Positions 61,897 to 64,000 of a stretch of DNA of 64,000 nucleotides are shown here, in pieces. The DNA lies in contig NZ_OY775905.1 in NCBI RefSeq assembly GCF_963675065.1, forward strand, positions 1,128,501 to 1,192,500. Direction: 5' to 3'. The notes beneath the pieces were generated by a model. The model saw nothing but the letters and a program-made list of their open reading frames with translations, was not told where the DNA came from and made no database searches. The stretch's first letter is position 1. Each line of letters starts with the position of its first letter. A program made the position numbers and the translations under genes. Source of the stretch: an uncultured Draconibacterium sp. (lineage in GTDB: Bacteria > Bacteroidota > Bacteroidia > Bacteroidales > Prolixibacteraceae).

Positions 61897-63348
61897 ATGA
61901 ACTTTTTATCAACAACCTTACTGTCTATTGCTCTGTCGATTAGTCTTCCCGCGCAAAAAAAAGAGCAAAAGCTTTACGATGAACTTTACCGCCCACAATT
62001 CCATTTTACGCCGGAAAAGAACTGGCATAACGATCCGAACGGGCTGGTTTTTTACGATAATGAATACCACATGTTTTACCAATATAATCCCAACGGAAAC
62101 GAATGGGGTTACATGCACTGGGGGCACACAATAAGTACCGATTTATTGCATTGGCAACAATTTCCGGTTGCCCTTTACCCTGATGAAGGTTCGACTGACA
62201 AAGAAAGATGCACCGCCTATTCAGGCTCGGCAATTGTTGATGAAAACAACCTGCTTGGCAAACAAAGCGGAAGTAACAAAACACTGGTTGCCTTTTATAC
62301 CAGTCAGCACTGCGGACAGCGCATTGCCTACAGCATCGACAAAGGTAGAACCTGGGAGAAATATGAAGGCAACCCAATAATTCCGTTAGATGAAAATGAC
62401 GATGCCCGCGACCCTAAAGTATTCTGGCACGAAGAAAGTGGAAAATGGGTAATGGCACTTTACCGCAAGTCGGGTGATGACGAAAACAGCAAAGGAGTTT
62501 CGTTCTACACATCAAGCAATATGGTTGACTGGGAATGGCAAAGCCACATACCAGGTTTTTTCGAATGCCCCGACCTGGTAAAATTCCAGGTTACCAACCG
62601 CCCCGATGAAACAAAATGGGTACTTTTTGATGGTGATGGCAGCTATTTTATTGGCAGTTTCGATGGCAAATCGTTTACCCCTGAAACAGCAAAAATGAAA
62701 AGCGATTGGGGTAAAAATTATTACGCCACACAAACCTGGAGCAATATTTCGGAGTCGGATGGACGCGTTATACAAATTGCATGGATGCGAGGCGGGAAAT
62801 TCCCCGACATGCCTTTTAACGGACAGATGTCGTTTCCGTGCGAACTGTCGGTTACAAAATTCGATTATGGTTACCAGCTCATACGAAAACCAGTTTCAGA
62901 GATTGAAAAATTACATGGCAAGCATTATTCGTGGGAAGACAAAAATGTTTTCCCCGGACTTAACGATAACAAACTAAAAAAGGTATCGGGCGATTGCCTG
63001 CACATCATTGGCGAATTCGATCTGAAAACAACCGATAATTTTGGTTTTATGCTTCGCAATGGTAATAAGTCGGCCGGAACAGAGATTCTGTATAATGTAA
63101 AACGGGAAACACTAACCGTACTTGGTTGCACCGTACCACTTCCACCTGTAGACCATACAATTAAACTCGAAATATTACTCGACCGCTCCTCCATTGAAAT
63201 TTTTGCCAACGACGGGAAAAAAGTGATTAGCAACTGTTTCACCCCAAGCGAAAAAGCAACTGATGTTGTACTTTTTACCAACGGCGGAGAACTGGGAATT
63301 GACAAAATTGATGTTTACGAAATGAATTCGATCTGGGAAAAAGAATAA
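61897..63348 (+). CDS. GH32 fructan hydrolase (levanase/fructosidase-like)
   Basis: 483 residues. Signal peptide (LLSIALSISLPAQ). GH32 five-bladed propeller: nucleophile Asp46 in WHNDPNG (43-49), YMHWGH (about 72-77), stabiliser motif RDP (171-173) and general acid Glu223 in FECPDL, then a C-terminal beta-sandwich (FGFMLRNGN ... IFANDGKKVISN). It hydrolyses beta-fructosyl links (levan, inulin or sucrose); no lipobox, so periplasmic or secreted. First gene of a two-gene unit with the thioredoxin-like protein. No susCD or fructokinase is present in the window. Confidence 0.95.
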   Translation: MNFLSTTLLSIALSISLPAQKKEQKLYDELYRPQFHFTPEKNWHNDPNGLVFYDNEYHMFYQYNPNGNEWGYMHWGHTISTDLLHWQQFPVALYPDEGSTDKERCTAYSGSAIVDENNLLGKQSGSNKTLVAFYTSQHCGQRIAYSIDKGRTWEKYEGNPIIPLDENDDARDPKVFWHEESGKWVMALYRKSGDDENSKGVSFYTSSNMVDWEWQSHIPGFFECPDLVKFQVTNRPDETKWVLFDGDGSYFIGSFDGKSFTPETAKMKSDWGKNYYATQTWSNISESDGRVIQIAWMRGGKFPDMPFNGQMSFPCELSVTKFDYGYQLIRKPVSEIEKLHGKHYSWEDKNVFPGLNDNKLKKVSGDCLHIIGEFDLKTTDNFGFMLRNGNKSAGTEILYNVKRETLTVLGCTVPLPPVDHTIKLEILLDRSSIEIFANDGKKVISNCFTPSEKATDVVLFTNGGELGIDKIDVYEMNSIWEKE

Positions 63349-63349
63349 A

Positions 63350-63844
63350 ATGATGAACCACATTAAAATAATAACGCTTAGCCTGGTGATGATTTTGCCT
63401 ATGCTGTTAAGCGCACAGGAACAAAAGATTTACGACCCAACTGCCGATGCAACAAAAGATATTGCAGAGGCTGTTGAAGCAGCTCAAAAAGCAAACAAAC
63501 ATGCATTCCTGCAAATTGGTGGAAACTGGTGCCCATGGTGTATCAAATTTCACAATTTTGTTCATGATAATGAAGAGCTCAATTCATTTATGGAAAACAA
63601 CTTTGAAGTAGTAAAAGTAAATTACGATCAGAACAATCGCCAGGAGGAACTGCTGGCAGAACTTGAATTCCCGCAACGATTCGGGTTTCCTGTTTTTGTT
63701 ATACTTGATGCATCGGGCAAACGTATTCACACGCAAAACTCGGCCTTTTTAGAAAAGGATAAGAGTTACGACAAAGACAAAATCTTACGTTTTCTGAAAA
63801 ACTGGTCGCCAACTGCTTTAGATCCGGCTTCGTACAAAAAATAA
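63350..63844 (+). CDS. secreted thioredoxin-like protein (WCPWC)
   Basis: 164 residues. Signal peptide (MILPMLLSAQ), then a thioredoxin fold with active site GGNWCPWCIKFHNF (Cys-x-x-Cys, residues 61-64 approximately) and cis-Pro in GFPVFVILDASGKRI. The dipeptide between the cysteines is Pro-Trp, found in periplasmic thioredoxin-like proteins of the DUF255/Thioredoxin_7 kind. Probably periplasmic, with thiol-disulfide exchange. One base after the GH32 stop, so co-transcribed, though the functional link is not obvious (perhaps unrelated). Confidence 0.88.
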   Translation: MMNHIKIITLSLVMILPMLLSAQEQKIYDPTADATKDIAEAVEAAQKANKHAFLQIGGNWCPWCIKFHNFVHDNEELNSFMENNFEVVKVNYDQNNRQEELLAELEFPQRFGFPVFVILDASGKRIHTQNSAFLEKDKSYDKDKILRFLKNWSPTALDPASYKK

Positions 63845-64000
63845 TCAGAAAAACATTGTAATTAGCTGAACACAAATAATCAGCAACACCATTGCCACCG
63901 GGTAAACTGTGGCATAAGCTATAGAGTGCGCGTTAGAGTCGGTCATCGAATCGGCAGCTGCCAGCCCGGGTGTACTTGTCATACTTCCGCTGATGGCTCC
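63845..64000 (-). CDS. AspT/YidE-type transporter, C-terminal fragment
   Basis: The final 51 codons of a gene that runs off the window on the minus strand, TGA stop at 63845-63847. The translation contains GAISGSMTSTPGLAAADSM and two hydrophobic stretches ending AMVLLIICVQLITMFF. The GSMTSTPGLAAA motif is typical of the AspT/YidE/YbjL duplicated transporter domain, an anion/aspartate-exchange type of membrane protein. Converges with the thioredoxin-like gene with no gap. Confidence 0.75.
   Translation of the reverse strand, partial: GAISGSMTSTPGLAAADSMTDSNAHSIAYATVYPVAMVLLIICVQLITMFF

Noticed and set aside
1..64000. Insertion sequences, prophage, CRISPR array, rRNA or tRNA genes
   Set aside because: Looked for transposase and integrase motifs, repeated spacers, and tRNA T-arm signatures by eye; none seen.

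Overview
The window looks like chromosome of a Bacteroidota bacterium, most likely class Bacteroidia and plausibly a marine Marinilabiliales/Prolixibacteraceae-type organism. The lineage below phylum is inference. Support comes from Bacteroidota-specific families (DUF4296, DUF4271, DUF4252, lipoprotein-type LptC), type IX secretion (T9SS) C-terminal sorting domains, several TAnnTTTG promoter boxes, scarce Shine-Dalgarno sequences and an AT-rich composition. I see no rRNA, tRNA, CRISPR array, insertion sequence or prophage. Most of the window is ordinary core genome. The interest lies in the leaders, the repeats and a few odd proteins.

Layout. 0.1-9.4 kb: a small outer-membrane barrel, a HldE/RfaE2-type nucleotidyltransferase, radA, a DUF4296 lipoprotein, an amidohydrolase, dusB, a YkvA-like protein, a TauE-type permease with a methyltransferase, and a large two-part envelope protein. 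9.5-12 kb: an FKBP isomerase, MarC and a lipoprotein. 12-22.4 kb (minus): one long co-directional block nadB-nadC-coaX-FadL-like barrel-TPR protein-lptC-corC/hlyC-ppiD. It joins NAD and CoA synthesis to envelope assembly and ends at a good terminator. 22.6-29 kb: a cupin, then an RND efflux operon (adaptor, pump, TolC) whose tolC reading frame is broken. 29-37.3 kb: a phosphofructokinase, MazG, an SDR enzyme, a two-component system divergent from a secreted acidic protein, and the methylthioadenosine salvage genes mtnP and mtnA.

37.3-46 kb: a HAD phosphatase, three consecutive cyclophilins (one fused to a dead trypsin-like domain), an SdiA-regulated-like lipoprotein, a GNAT enzyme, an acyl-carrier-like protein lacking the phosphopantetheine serine, MscS, and an ECF sigma/anti-sigma/DUF4252 set. 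46-55.4 kb: mntP, queD-like, polA, a second dihydrouridine synthase, DUF4271-hemD-rnpA, DAHP synthase/chorismate mutase and tyrA. 55.6-60.9 kb: two tandem T9SS-exported HExxH metalloproteases related to each other, plus a previously uncalled 37-residue membrane protein. 60.9-61.9 kb: a 1-kb gene-free stretch with seven copies of GGGTTTGT and a short relic of a metalloprotease gene start. 61.9-64 kb: a GH32 fructosidase with a thioredoxin-like partner, and the end of an AspT/YidE-type transporter.

Best leads for new biology: (1) a dispersed leader element beginning GAAACGAG(C/T)ATG before three unrelated genes; (2) four helical-turn-phased TTAAC repeats at the two-component divergent promoter; (3) the GGGTTTGT cluster upstream of the GH32 gene; (4) the small membrane protein behind the metalloprotease; (5) the serine-less acyl-carrier-like protein; (6) the pseudo-protease/cyclophilin cluster.
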